NCBI GenBank assembly: GCA_023014485.1
Contig: JAJOZX010000993.1
Coordinates: 614,501 to 678,500 of the forward strand
Length of the DNA stretch: 64,000 nt
Origin: Bathynomus jamesi
Lineage: Eukaryota; Arthropoda; Malacostraca; Isopoda; Cirolanidae
Direction of reading: 5' to 3'
Within the stretch, counting starts at the first letter, position 1; each line of letters opens with the position of its first letter. Below are positions 52,410 to 64,000 of the stretch, piece after piece. The notes below the pieces were generated by a model. The model worked only from the letters and a program-made list of their open reading frames with translations. It made no database searches and was not told the DNA's origin. The position numbers and the translations under genes were made by a program.

Positions 52410-52955
52410 CTGGAAGATTAATATATGGAATAATTAAACACACGGCGAAAACTGGCAACTCAGCGTGGCTGATTAATATATGCTTAATTAAAATACATGG
52501 CGCTATCTGGTAACTCAGTAGCCAACTGGCTGATTAATATATGAATTAAATTAATAAATAACGAATCTGGCAACTCAACAGCCAAATGGCTGAATAAAAT
52601 AAGGAATAATTAAGCACATGGCGTTATCTGGCTGCTCAGCAGCCAACTGGCTGATTAGTGTCCTATAAGACAGCGGCGGGTGGCTGAAGAACCCCATATG
52701 AGCTTGGCAGTCAGCCAAGCAAAGACCGTCCTCTGGGTCTCTCTTCACCTTCCTCTCTCTCTTTCTGCCCCTTTGGGGGGTGACGCGTCCCCTTCTCCCC
52801 CAAAGAGGCCTCTTAGGATAGGTATGCTCCTTTGGGGGGTGCAGCAATCTTGTAACAAAAGGGGGTGAGGGTTTTGTACTCTTGCAATATTACGTAATAT
52901 TATGCAACATTATGTAACATTTCTGCACTCGTCCATTTTGCCACTATACTACTGA
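52410..52955 (-). repeat. Inverted copy of the 26.4-kb repeat, with four 70-bp subunits
   Basis: Contains CAACTCAGTAGCCAACTGGC-type subunits four times (52410-52665), then CGGCGGGTGGCTGAAG, GACGCGTCCCCTTCTCCCCC and CACTCGTCCATTTTGCCACT, all in reverse order to 26.39-26.89 kb. It directly precedes the non-LTR element. Confidence 0.85.
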
Positions 52956-52959
52956 GCCC

Positions 52960-55900
52960 CATCTGAGGATGGGGGTGCCTCTGCCTTCCAGTCATCAATT
53001 GTTTCTGTTGAAGTGCATCGCGATTCGGATGGCTCAGGCAGTAAAAAGGGCTAGGTTCTCAGACTGCCTTAAGGATGTTCCTAGTTCTAAGTGCTCACAG
53101 AACTCTGAGTCACATACCAATTCCTTTTACCACTGTGCCTGTTTCAGACTCCTTTTCAGTGCTTGCTTCCCTGCCCTCTAGTACTAGCACTACCTCTGTT
53201 GTCCATAGCACCTGGCCCCACTTGGGTGGGCATGCTGATGGGCATCCAGGTTCCGGTGACTGTGAGGTTCTTAGTTCTTGGTCCGGTTCTGCGATAAAGG
53301 TTACTCCTACACTTTCTCTCAAGGCGAAGCCGCTCCCGCGTCGTGATTAACATCATGAAATTCCTTCTTACACTTCATATGTCTATATGACTGCTGTCTC
53401 CGATAATGTTCGGCTCATTAAGCTCAGTCTTTTTGCCCTTAAGCGTGGTATTGAGGCCCTTTGTGGAGAGGCTAGGTCTGTCAAATACTATAGGAGTGGC
53501 AGTTTGTTACTGCAGGCTGCTTCTCCTTCTCAGTTGCAGACTCTTCTTAATGCTTTCTCCTTCTTGAACAACCAGTACAATATTAAGGTCTACTCTTTGG
53601 TAGGCTGGTTACAGTCTGTTCTTTGTACATACCCCCCGGCTTTTTTCTTACTTTACAGTCGCTTGATGATCTTGTACAGCAACGGCCCACTCCCTTCATT
53701 TTATTAGGGGACTTCAATGCCCATCACTCTTGTTGGGGTCCTCTTTTTGCGATGAGAGAGGGGTCCTCCTTGCTGACTTCCTTTTGTACAACAAATTTTT
53801 GTTTAATTTGTTCACTCCCACTTTCCTCTCTGGTGCTACTAGGACTTCCTCCTCCATTGATCTGTCCATTTGTAGTAAAGTCCACCAGTTCCAGTGGTCT
53901 GTATCTTCTGACCTTTTTGATAGTGACCATTTCCCTATGTTTCTGCAGTCTACATCCTCCCGTTCTCCCATTCAACATTTCCGTTTCAATCTGAAAAAAG
54001 CTGAATGGAGTGCTTGTCTGTTTAGCCAACTTGCCTCCTCCCTCTCATGATGCCGATCTGAATTGTACAACCATTTCTACCTCCTTACTCTTAGCCTAAA
54101 TACAATGCAGCAAGGTGGACTGCTGAATGTGAAGCTGCCGTTTTGTCATGTAATAGGGTTCTCTGCTGCTTTCGAAAGAACCCAATTCCGCGTCTATTTA
54201 TCAACTACAAACATGTTTCAGCACTTGCTCGGCGCGCTGTAAAATTAGTAAAGAACCTCTTGGCGTAACTATGTTAATATCTCCTTTGGTGCACCCTTAG
54301 CTGCAGTCTGGAGAAAGATCCGAGCCTTTCAAGGTTCCTCCTTTATGCTGCCACGTAAGATCTTATTAAAGATGGCATTGCATACTCTGACCCAGCAGTT
54401 GTCTGCAACATTCTTATCTCGCACTTTGCTACTGACAACAGCACTCGAAACTACACTGAGCCCTTTGTTTGTACAATGGCCGAAGCTGAGCTCTCACATA
54501 TATCTTTTCACTCTGACAATGGGGAAGCTTATAACTCTTTTCACTCCGCCTGGGTTGTTAGACTCTCTACATCGTTCTGGCTGATTCTCCCCTGGAGAGA
54601 ATGGTATCCATTATTCCTCTTTGCAAAACCCGAGTTCTTCTGGTAAGCTTCAGCTTTTACGCTCCTATAACTCAGTTTGGCTTACTAACTCCTTTCCTAC
54701 TCAATGGAAGTCAGCTCTGATTTTCCCTTTTCTGAAGCCTGGAAAGCTTCCAACTGATGTTCAGTCATACCGCCCTATTGCTTTCACCAGCTGCCTGTGC
54801 GAAGTCTTTGAGAGGATGGTCAACAGGATGCTTCTTCTTTACCTGGAGGGTAGCTCTCGTTTAGATCTCCATCAGAGTGGTTTTCGCAGAGGTTTTTCCC
54901 CCTATAATGCACTTACCCGTCTGGAGTGTTATGTACGGAAGACAGCCTTACGCGGTGAATACCCAGTGGCTGTGTTTCTTGATATCTCAAAGGCATTTGA
55001 CTCAATGTAGCATCATGGTCTGCTTAAATTACACAATCTGGGACTGCGTGGTCATTTTGCTAACTTTATTGACAACTTCTTGCTGCACCGGCGTATATCG
55101 GTATACTCGGATAACCATCTCTGAGACTTTTGAGATTGAGACAGAGGCCCCTCAAGGCAGTGTACTTAGTCCCACCCTCTTTCTGATTATGATCAACAAC
55201 ATCTCCGCTGCACCTCCTTCTGTCTCATACTCCATGTATGCTGATGATTGTGCCTTTTGGGTACCTTCAGATGATCTCCAAGAGGCCTTAAAATATGTTC
55301 AGGACATGCTGGACGCTTTAATTCACTGGTCTCATGACTGGGGATTGAACTTCTCTGTTGCAAAAACGAAGTATATGGTCTTCACCAAACGTCCCATTTT
55401 TGACCATCCTCCACTACACTTTGACTCCTTTCCCATCGTTCGAGTAAATGAATATAGATTTTTTGGGATGGTATTTGATCAAAGTCTGACCTGGAAGTCC
55501 CACATTGACTCCATCAAAAATCAATGTACCAAGCCTCTTTCTATCCTGGGATATCTCTCCAATACGACATGGGTATTGACTATGGAAGTTTCTTATATTC
55601 TCCTGCTGCTGCTTGTCATCTTAAACTAGATAGACTCCAGTATCGAGGCATTCGACTTGCTGTGAAGGCACTGCGCTGCACTCGGGGTAGACCTCCTGGA
55701 GGCAGAGGCTCTTATCATTCCTTTACAATTTCGCCGTCTATTGTTGGGTCTTCGTTATCTTCTCACCCTCAGCATAGCTCACCACCCTCTCCGCCAGTTG
55801 TACCTGGACTTTCACTTGTTCCACTTTTATTGCAACGCCCCCATCTTTTGCCCTTCATTGCTGCTGCTCAAAGGATTTTCTCTACTTTTAACATTTCTGC

Positions 55901-57126
55901 TCATGACCTGCACTCCAGCGGGCTGTCCTCCATCTGTTTGATATCTCCATTCCCTTTCACTTATAACCTCCTTCAGTATTCAAAGTCGCAGGTAGCCTTT
56001 GTTGTTATAGAAAGTCATTTCTTTGCCCTCATAGAGTCCTTACCAGCCTTTCATTTCATCTACACAGATGGCTCTAAACTTCTAGATGGACAAACGGCAT
56101 CTGCCTTTGTCAATGACACTGTCACCACATCTTGGCACTTGCTCTCTACCTGTGGCATTTTTACGGCAAAACTTTGCCATTTTTCAAGCAGTTCAGTACA
56201 TTTCTGACAACATGCTGTATCATCATAACTTCGTCATCTGCTCTCTCCGCTTTACAAGCCCTGGAAAGAAACTCTTCCCCCACATTTCCTCATCCACCGA
56301 ATTTTACAGTTGCTACATTTTCTCCCCAACCATCTTTCCTTAATCTTTCTTTGGTTACCGAGTCACGTGGGTATCCCAGGAAATGAGGCTGCTGATGTTT
56401 CAGCCAGGAATGCAACAATCTTTGGATCTTGGGTACAGCTCAAACTACCTTCTCATGAGGCGTTGGTCCTCCTCCAACCTTATGTCCAGAGTTGGTGGCA
56501 GGAGGTTTAGAATTCACTTCCTGCCCCTTATCCTACAGCATCTCTTTCAATTCCTCTCCACTAGTCATCAATAATTTATCCCGGCGAGAACAGGTGGTCC
56601 TAGCTAGGCTCTGTCTTGGTACTTGTTGCCTTCCGCACCAACACTACTTCATCAATAGCCCTCCTACTTTTGTCACTCTTGTCATGTCTCACTTACTTTC
56701 TCCCATGTATTCATTGAGTGTCTGGCATATAATACTGCCCGGTTGCGTCTTCGGACTGTGTGCCGAGATCTCTTTACCTTTTCAAGTAAGTCCATTCTGA
56801 GCCCATGCTTTCCTCCTCATCCTGTACTCAGCTTTTTGATGGAGTCCCAGTTGTATACATTCATTTAATTTTTTTCCTTTTCTCTCACTTTCCCTGTATA
56901 TGTAGCTAAAGGCCCTCTTTTCAAGTGCCACAGAGTCGGCCCTGTGGCTAAAGAGGTGATGGGTCTCTTACTTTCCTGTCTTTTTTTCTTTTGGTTCTTG
57001 CTCCTCTTCCCATCTACTGTGCCTTGAACACTTGTAATTAACCCTTAATTTCGCAGCACGCACTGTCTCCGTTCTGGTGTTAATAACCGATTGGGTTGGT
57101 GCACCATTAAATTCAATCAATCAATC
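52960..57126 (+). mobile_element. Non-LTR retrotransposon with RNase H (I/Nimb-type), decayed
   Basis: An ORF1-like region (53.0-53.6 kb), endonuclease (53.6-54.0), reverse transcriptase (54.6-55.6), RNase H (56.0-56.4) and a 3' tail of (AATC)n at 57108-57126, typical of the I group. The 5' border is set where similarity to the upstream repeat ends. No target duplication was found. Confidence 0.85.
53387..56800 (+). pseudogene. Non-LTR polyprotein remnant: EN, RT, RNase H
   Basis: Endonuclease: LLGDFNAHHSCWGPLF (about 53710) and LFDSDHFPMF (about 53925). RT: YRPIAFTSCLCEVFERMVNR (about 54780), GFRRGFSPYNALTRLE, FLDISKAFDSM (catalytic Asp), APQGSVLSPTLFLIMINNIS and SYSMYADDCAFW (YADD, about 55235). 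RNase H: HFIYTDGSKLLDGQTASAF (about 56065) and a shifted GIPGNEAADVSARNA (about 56375). C-terminus: VVLARLCLGTCC (about 56600), normally followed by a Cys-rich motif. At least eight frame changes or stops. Each catalytic motif is still readable. Confidence 0.87.
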
Positions 57127-57360
57127 AATCTTGTGACTACACATGCAGTTCGGTTCCTGCAGCGATGGAATGAAGTCAGACCAGTTTTTTTATTTCCCTA
57201 AATTGCCACAGAATTTGTGCGTGGCAAATACTCTTTTCGGATTATTGAAGCCTAAGCGACTACCGTACGGTGTGCCTAACAGTCCTGCCCTATGGCAGCA
57301 GATAATGGAGAAAATAACTGTTCCATCGATTGAAAGGTATGTTTTGTTTCATTGATGATA
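57127..57360 (+). pseudogene. Ty3/gypsy reverse transcriptase, left half
   Basis: TTGTGACTACACATGCAG at 57127 resembles 63528-63546, so the first 80 bp are LTR-related. Then GLLKPKRLPYGVPNSPALWQ and FCFIDDIL (the YxDD position) occur in two frames before similarity ends at about 57358. The C-terminal half of such a protein resumes at 61.25 kb. Confidence 0.7.
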
Positions 57361-57840
57361 TACTATACTTGTGGAGACCAATCAGAGAAATTCCTTTCCT
57401 CGCCGTTCGCAATCATCTGGGAATCATCAGAAATCGAAAAACACGCGTGGTTTTCAAGGAGAGAGAAACAAGGGGGCTTTTTGCTTTTTTTTTCCCCAAA
57501 AAGGCCCGCGAAAAGTTTGCGTCTTACGAGCCCATATAAGCCAGAGTTCACTGAAAATCGCCCTCACTCTGCTCGTTACTACTCTTCGTGAATCTTCCCT
57601 GTCACGTAGCACGTAGCGCCTCTTCAACCTCAGCCGGCCTCAGTCCCTCAACCAACACCTCGACCATACACGAAGCGACTCAACACTTGAGACGACCAAC
57701 AATTTCATCCCGCCGGAAGCAACATCACGCTACCGGCGACATCCTTCGGGCCCTGGTTTCACTCATCCTTCACGACGATTCGATCGGCGCCCGTTTCAAC
57801 AAGTCTATTAACAGGCCCTTAGCACATCCTCCTGCCGGTA

Positions 57841-58078
57841 GGCCAATATGTCTTCAGAGCTATCTAGGGCGAAACGCAATACGGTCAACCTCCACGTAGG
57901 TCCTCGTCAGTCTTCAGAGTCATCTCCGTCGAAACGCAGTACGGTGATCCTTCACGTAGGCCCTCGTCAGTCTTCAGAGTTATCCACGTCGAAACGCAGG
58001 ACGGTAAACCTTCATGTAGGTTTCTTCAGCCTTCATAGTTATCTCCGTCGAAATCGCAGGTCGGTAATCCTCTTGTAG
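57841..58078 (+). repeat. Minisatellite, 60-bp unit, four copies
   Basis: Units of exactly 60 bp begin at 57841, 57901 and 57961, with a shorter fourth at 58021; each has TCTTCAGAG, TCGAAACGCA and CACGTAGG. The plus frame gives a repeated SSELSxxKRxTVxLHVGPRQ peptide, but this is probably incidental. Confidence 0.92.
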
Positions 58079-58079
58079 G

Positions 58080-58786
58080 CCCTCGCTCGGCCTACAGTGT
58101 TTTGTTACGTCGTGCTAGACTATTCAGAATTCAAAGCTGAAAAGTCCAAAAACTCTGCCTAATCGCGTAGGCCCTAAAAAGTGTCCTCAATACCGTTCAA
58201 ACTAACTCTCCCGTTAAGACCGCAATAGGCCTATTCAAGTGTTGTACCAATGCCGTAGTTTTGCATCACCTTGTTATTTTTCTTCATTCATATAATTTAC
58301 TTATTTTGTATCCGATTGTTTATTTGCTCTTTTATGCATTTCATTTTTACTGACCTAATCCATTTACTGTACCATACCGTACTTTAATTATTTCAGTTAT
58401 TATTGACTTAATTACTTATTCTGTGTTCACCGCTGCATATCTCATTAGCCTACCTAAATTAGTGTACTTACTTAACGATTAGACTGTATAACCATTTCTT
58501 ATTGTTAATAACAATGTACAACAAATTTTCGGTTCAGAAAAAAAACGGGAATAACATTCGGTCATTCTTAATATTTCGAGTGTGCTGATTCCAAATCTGA
58601 AAATAGTTTTTTTTCTATCACGTCACGTTTTTTTGTAATGACTGCTTAAAATCTTCATACCCAAAAATAAGAATATATTGATAAACAGATAGGCTTTATC
58701 ATATGGAACAGTTTAATTATTGCTATACTTCAACATATATGCACAAAATTAACACAAAACTCTCGTATTATATTGTTTTTGACTCA
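58080..58786. other. Gene-free stretch
   Basis: AT-rich DNA with no supported frame; it lies between the minisatellite and the 3' end of the cysteine-rich gene and would include that gene's 3' UTR. Confidence 0.5.
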
Positions 58787-60601
58787 TTATTTGTATTTAT
58801 GTTGACGTTTGTGTGATGCTTCGGGTTGGCCACGCTTTAAATTCCAGCAGAAATCGGCCAGCATAGCAGGACTCCACTTCCCTTTGCATCGGCTCTCCAT
58901 TGTGGCTATATCCTGGGGGAATCTCTCCCCGTGTTCGTCGCTAACAGCAGATGCGTTTTCCGGAAAGAATGAGAGATGTGAATGCAAAAAATTAATTTTC
59001 AAAGACATCTTACATCCGAGACGTTGGTATGAGTTGATAAGTTGATCCACAAGTGCAGCATAGTTGTCGTATTTAGTCTTTCCTAGTAGACCGCTGCACA
59101 CGTTTTTGAATGCACGCCAGGCTGCCAACTCAACCTCATCCATCACCGCTTCAAAGTGTTCGTCTAGCATGAGTTGGCGAATTTGAGGGTCGACGAATAT
59201 GCCTTCTTTAATCTTGGCATCACATATTTTTGGGAATTTTTCCTTTAGATATTTGAAGGCAGGTTTATCCTGTTTCAACGCCTTTGGAAATTGTTTCATC
59301 AGCCCTAGTTTTATGTGAAGTGGCGGCAAGATAACTTTTTCCTTTCGTACTAGTGGTTCGTGAATAACATTGTGAGATCCAGGTGAGGAATTGTCTCGCG
59401 GCGGCCATCCTGAGCGTGTGTAGTGTTTAGACCTTGCTCGGCTATCCCACTTGCATAGGAAACACATGTATTTCGGATAGCCAGTTTGCAATCCATTGAG
59501 AATAGCCACAACCTTCAAATCTGCGCAGGTAAGCCATTCATGTTCATTGTATTTTATACAGTCCAGAATAAAAGCAACATTGTCATACGTTTCTCTCAAG
59601 ACGACTGAATGAGCGATCGGAACAGAAGGCATTGTGTTCCCATTGTGTAGCAGTACACCCTTAACACTGTACAGAGATGCATCAATGAACAATCTCCACT
59701 GATTCGGTTCATAGCACAAACCCGGAGCATCGAACAGACCATGTATATCAATGCAATAACAAAGATTGTTCTTCATTGTGAAATATTCCTGCAAATCCAA
59801 GGAGCGCTTTCGGAATGCTGTAATTCGTACGTCTTCCGCCAGCAGATTCCATTCTTGTAGACGTGAGGCCAGCAGTTCACTTCGTTGCTTGGTAAGTATT
59901 AAATCACGGAACAAATCATTGAGTTCAGGCTGCGTGATGAGATGTTGTTCTTTTTTGGACTCGAATTGAGCTTCATAGCATTCGCCGTCTGATTCTGATT
60001 TGTCAGAGTCTGTGTTATCGGTCGGCATTTTAACTGGAGGACGAGGGATGGGTATATCTGTAGAATGTTCCACAGGACGCATAGCAGAACGAAGATTTGG
60101 GTAGACTATAGCCTTTTTCCCTTTTCCGTTGCAACCTGTAATGTGAGACAATAGACATTGTTGACTACTTAAGATAGCATAATTGTGTAATACATTATGC
60201 AGAGCAGGATATGCTAAAATGTGCTAAAAACACCAAATTTGACGTATATTCAGGAAAATAAAAGATTCAAACCTGTGATGTTCGTTAAGCAGAAATAGCA
60301 ATCAGTTGAATGGTCCAGCGGCTCTCTCCATACCATTGGTACACCGAATCCCAGACCAGGACCGACCGATGCCTTTGAACCATGCACATAACGAGCTTGT
60401 ACATCTCACATAGCCGATATGAGGCGCCCAGTGCTTGTCCTGATCACCAACTTTGCATGTGAAGTATAATTCATAAAGCTTTTTCACATGAGAAGTCAAC
60501 TTCCTTTTATACTGTTTTAATGTTAATGTCCCACAAATATAACAAAAACTGTCTGGCGAATTTTTGCATTCTAGGCATTGTAGCATAACATCAATAAAAA
60601 C
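58787..60601 (-). CDS. Long cysteine-rich TE-associated protein (CYICG/VWREP family)
   Basis: Exon A (60601-60273) encodes [28 protein letters not shown] and, after a frameshift near 60350, [18 protein letters not shown]. The intron 60136-60272 has GT/AG borders. Exon B (60135-58787) is open for about 448 codons: [20 protein letters not shown], an acidic linker, [72 protein letters not shown], then [31 protein letters not shown] and [12 protein letters not shown] remember this as a protein family expanded in arthropods and cnidarians but without known function. The Asp in FIDAS, the Asp in CADLK and a later Glu could be a DDE core; that is inference. Exon B looks undamaged. Confidence 0.7.
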
Positions 60602-60649
60602 CTGTAAAATAAGAAAATGATAGATCAATTTGCAATTTCACACAATATA

Positions 60650-61240
60650 GACGTTGTCGGTGAAATATACATAATTTGATAGCTGTTATTCAATAATACT
60701 CACTTATAGCACCGATTTATGATAAAATATGGCTGACAATTTTGTTTTAAATGATTAATGAAAGAATTTTTTCATAAAATAAAAGTGGAAACATAAACCC
60801 GAACACCACCACGACATCATATGCATGACTGAACAAAATGTAAAAGATGCGTTCAGAGAACCAGTGGTTCTCTAAATGATACAATGAAATAGGGTCATTT
60901 TCATAAAATCGGTGAGTGATACAAATAAATGAGTGTTATTTTCGCAATCTACGCACATAATTAGCCATAAAAATGACGATCTCATTTCCGTTTTTTTTCA
61001 CTGTTGTACAGTGTAATCAGTCGTCTGTAATATTATAAATACGGTTATAGAATTGTTATTCACTGTGAACAAATAATTCATTTAGTTTTCTAATTAAACA
61101 CAAAACAAAGTAATTTCTCTCTCCTTATTAAATATTGTTTGTTTGGGCTGTATTTCCAAACTGGTGACCCGTAATTATTCATTTCAATATAATTCATAAA
61201 TTATAGTAAGCTTGCTATCTTGGCCACATCAAACTGGTGA
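60650..61240. other. Gene-free stretch upstream of cysteine-rich gene
   Basis: No gene seen. Two CAAACTGGTGA(C/T)CCGTA phrases occur at 61159-61175 and 61230-61247, a direct repeat of about 17 bp. Confidence 0.5.
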
Positions 61241-61245
61241 TCCGT

Positions 61246-63010
61246 AGCCACTGTATACTTATTGCTGAAAAAAAACAAAAGAAACATAACGACAAGCTAA
61301 GATGCCTTTTTGAAAGAATTAAAGAATGTGGGCTTCGAGTGAAAAAGGAAAAGTGCCAATTTAATTTTTCAAGCTTAGAATGTTTGGGCTTTAAGGTAGA
61401 TTCGCAGGGAATTCATAAAACCGATGACAAAGTAAAAGCCATTAATAACCTACAATCGCCTACGAATGTTGAAGACCTCCAAGGTTTTCTCGGACTTGTA
61501 ACTTTTTATGGCAAGTTTGTACCCAATCTCTTGACAACGACACAGCCACTTTATGAGCTACTAAGGAATGAGGCAGAATGGTTATGGACCAATGATTGTC
61601 AAACCGCTTTCGACAAAATTAAGGAATTAACGTGCTCCACATTTTTAGTGCACTATAACCCCGAACTAAAAGTAAAATTAATTTGTGACGCGTCCTTAAT
61701 CGGTATTCGTACCGTATTAGCTCATATTATGCCTGCCGGAACGGAAAGCCAGATCGCATACGGTTCGCGATCACTCGCCGAAACAGAAATTATTCTGAAA
61801 TTGATAAGGAAGCACTAGCCTTGGTCTACAGAGTAACCAAATTTCAAATGTATATTTTTACGGAAAGAAAAAAATTCACTTTAGTTACAGAGCACAAGCC
61901 TTTGCTTGATATCTTTGGCCCAAAAGCAGGTTTACCTAAACTAGTGGTAGCACAACTGCAAAGATAGGCCATTATTCTAAGTACATATTCATAAGACCTG
62001 GAATATAAACCTTCTGACGGTGTTGGAAATGCTGACGCACTATCCCCGCCTACTGTTGAGTATAATGAAGAGGAAAATGAAGGTAACCCTTTTAGTTTCC
62101 ATTGCAGCGTCGCCAGTGTCTGCAAAACAAAGTGCAACTGCAACGAGGGAAGACCCCATCTTACCACGCGTACACCAAAGCTTGATGTCCCGTGTCATTC
62201 TAGATGCAAATCATCCCGAATTTAAACCCTCTCTGCAAATCTGGAATGAACATAATGCCGAACATGGTTGTGTCTCAAGGGGCTTTAGAGTCGTCATCCC
62301 GAATTCATTACGGCCTCGGATCTTGTCTGAAGTTCACGTCGATCACCCGGGTATGGTAAGATCAAAAGCACTTATTCGTTCTTATCCGTGGTGGCCTTCA
62401 GTCGATAAAGACGTGGAGTGCAGTGTTTGTTCCTGCCATAACTGTGCAGAAGAAATAAATTCGCCTCCGCCTATACGCATGCACCCATGGGAGTACCCCA
62501 GTCACGCCTGGCAGTGAATTCATATAGATTATGCAGGACCATTTATGAACACGTACTATTTAATAGGAATAGATTCTTTCAGCAAATGGCCGGAAGTAAT
62601 TCCTACGCGTTCTATTACTACTCTCGCTACCATCCAAATTTTAATGAAATTGTTCGCAACGTACGGCTTGCCGGAGCATGTTGTCACGGATAATGGTAGG
62701 CAATTCGTCTAGGACGATTTTGAAGCATTCTTAAAACGAAACGAAATTTTTCACACGAAGTCTGACCCCTTATCATGCCTCCACCGGTGAGGTTGAACGT
62801 TTTGTGCAAACCTTTAAACGCAATATGAAGTGTCGCAAAATTACAAAAAACGAGCTTTTGTCTCATTTATGTAGTTTTTTGCTTTCATATCGTACCACTC
62901 TTCATGCAGCAACGGGTAGTTCACCCTCGTGTCTTCTGATGGGTCGTAAACTTCGAAATAAGTTCGATTTAATTATTCCAGATTTATTATGTGACCAAAA
63001 TAAGTAAAAA
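61246..63010 (+). pseudogene. Ty3/gypsy pol: RT right half, RNase H and integrase
   Basis: RT end and connection: KKEKCQFNFSSLECLGFKVD and LQGFLGLVTFYGKFVPNL (61340-61540). RNase H: KLICDASLIGIRTVLAHI (about 61680, catalytic Asp) and IAYGSRSLAETE. Breaks occur at 61818 and 61965. Integrase: HVDHPGMVRSKALIRSYPWW, CSVCSCHNCAEE (zinc-finger end), a stop at 62515-62517, then IDYAGPF and IGIDSFSKWPEVIP (first Asp region), VVTDNGRQFV (second Asp, then stop) and shifted EVERFVQTFK-like sequence near 62795 with the Glu. At least six breaks, so inactive. Confidence 0.85.
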
Positions 63011-63377
63011 TGGAGTCAAGCTACTAATAGTTCCTATACCTTTCCAAAATTTCAGGAGGGACCACTCGTTCTAGTGAGAAAATACCACGCTCCGAACAAA
63101 TGACACCCAGGTATCGTCGAACGACAACTCGGAGATTTACGTTACAACGTTCAAACTAATTCTAGCTGTGCAAAACGCTACATGACCAGCTTTTACCACA
63201 CTTGCCAGACGAGGGACCTTCCAACCCTGACTGTACCAAATTGGATACAGAAGTGCGGAATTCCTCTTCTGAGCCTCCATCTCTGTAGCTGCGGACGCTT
63301 CCTCCTCGTACAACTCGTGTTCCGCCAAATCGTGTCTTATGCCTGATTTTTTTTTAGGAGAAGGAAATTTTATACAT

Positions 63378-63620
63378 GTTCATATACTATTACATTTTTA
63401 AAGTATGATATATCCATAAATTGTAAAGAATCTAATCACTTTAAGTTGTACATCTTCGTCTGTCTCTTGTAATTATATTACAGCGTTTATTATGACGTCA
63501 CATTTCGGTTTGCCTTTTTTTTCTCTTGTGACCACACATGCAGTCCTGTTCCTGCAGCGTTAGAATAAAGTCAGCCCTTTCCTCAGTTTTTCGTATCCCT
63601 AAGTTGCTGAAGAGTATGCG
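63378..63620 (+). repeat. Gypsy LTR (3' copy, partial)
   Basis: TGTTCATATACTATTACATT begins the block shared with 26.05-26.21 kb, including TTATGACGTCACATTTCGG. The part from TTGTGACCACACATGCAG is shared with 57.13 kb. It follows the integrase remnant as a 3' LTR should. Confidence 0.6.
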
Positions 63621-64000
63621 ATTTTGGTAATATTGGTGATGTATATTAGTCTGCTGTTTACACCCACCGGCGCTTGGGTTTAATCATTTGCATACACGTA
63701 CGGTAACCTCATCATAATAGATGCATTGAAAAATACCTCCCGTAACTGTACTTAATTAAAGAAACCATAAACAGTGCTTTGAATGATTGTTTGATCACTG
63801 AAAATTATACTTTGCTTAACAATTCACCAATATTGAGGTTATATAGTTTATATAGAGTATATCAGTTATACTCGCAGAAGAACATCTTGGCATTATGACA
63901 CTATCATTGTTGGTATTTATTCCGTTCGGATTTTGCAAATGGTACTACCCTCTCCGCACTTGCTTAGCCCTGTGCAAACTAGTTTTCCTTTCCTGCAAGT
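63621..64000. other. Gene-free stretch to window end
   Basis: No supported gene or clear repeat border. Confidence 0.5.

Larger units (their letters stand above)
57361..61250. other. Probable insertion splitting the gypsy RT
   Basis: The DDI codons end at about 57358 and the next expected residues (ILIAE) begin at about 61252. TATACT occurs at both joints. The interval holds a TATA-like CATATAAGCC (about 57533), a minisatellite, the cysteine-rich gene on the minus strand and ACTGGTGACCCG (about 61163), a primer-binding-site-like phrase. Its nature (LTR element or composite) is uncertain. Confidence 0.4.

Noticed and set aside
57848..58078. Repeated 20-residue peptide frame
   Set aside because: The repeat is a 60-bp minisatellite; its period keeps any frame open, and there is no other sign of a gene.

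Overview
The window is eukaryotic, almost certainly arthropod, and nearly all of it is transposable elements. It has spliced transposase genes, (TA)n microsatellites up to about 200 bp, a Penelope-like element with a GIY-YIG nuclease, Tc1, pogo and hAT transposons, two non-LTR retrotransposons, a Ty3/gypsy fragment and a Maverick/Polinton. The tail of the first non-LTR element (3.6-4.2 kb) resembles a family I remember as very common in decapod crustaceans. A decapod is therefore my best guess, but this rests on memory and not on a search.

Layout. 1-3.3 kb: a hAT element with an apparently intact three-exon ZMYM1-like transposase (minus), running off the left edge. 3.57-6.9 kb: a decayed non-LTR retrotransposon (minus). 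7-11 kb: gene-poor DNA with two small inverted-repeat elements. 11.0-14.6 kb: palindromic tRNA-derived repeats, a hAT-like deletion derivative and a 0.46-kb tandem array, stitched together by (TA)n. 14.6-17.4 kb: a broken transposon of the same hAT-like protein family. 17.4-19.7 kb: a 2.2-kb element with TIRs carrying a short spliced cysteine-rich gene. 19.7-24.0 kb: more palindromic repeats, then a Penelope-like element preceded by an inverted partial copy of itself, each with a hammerhead-ribozyme-like motif near its end. 24-27 kb: foldback and LTR-derived repeats.

About 27-46.3 kb is one Maverick/Polinton (adintovirus-like). It has inverted terminal repeats of about 1.2 kb that themselves carry genes, a protein-primed DNA polymerase B on the left (minus), and on the right (plus) a packaging ATPase, two conserved small proteins, an integrase with a chromodomain, penton, a basic membrane-type protein, major capsid and a cysteine protease. 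Most genes are broken by frameshifts or stops. The polymerase lacks its motif A region; the protease is intact. Three later DNA transposons landed inside it or its outer flank (27.09-28.47, 29.1-31.6 and 43.3-44.2 kb).

46.3-50 kb: two Tc1-like elements side by side in a microsatellite, next to a paralogous empty copy of the same site. 49.8-50.3 kb: a possible first exon and CCAAT-bearing promoter of a host gene. 51-53 kb: minisatellites. 53-57.1 kb: a non-LTR element with RNase H (I/Nimb type). 57.1-64 kb: a gypsy element apparently split inside its reverse transcriptase by about 3.9 kb of DNA, which holds a long spliced gene of the same cysteine-rich family seen at 18.3 kb.

The window therefore reads as a layered record of insertions. 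Several are dated relative to each other by nesting, and three have a matching empty site inside the window.
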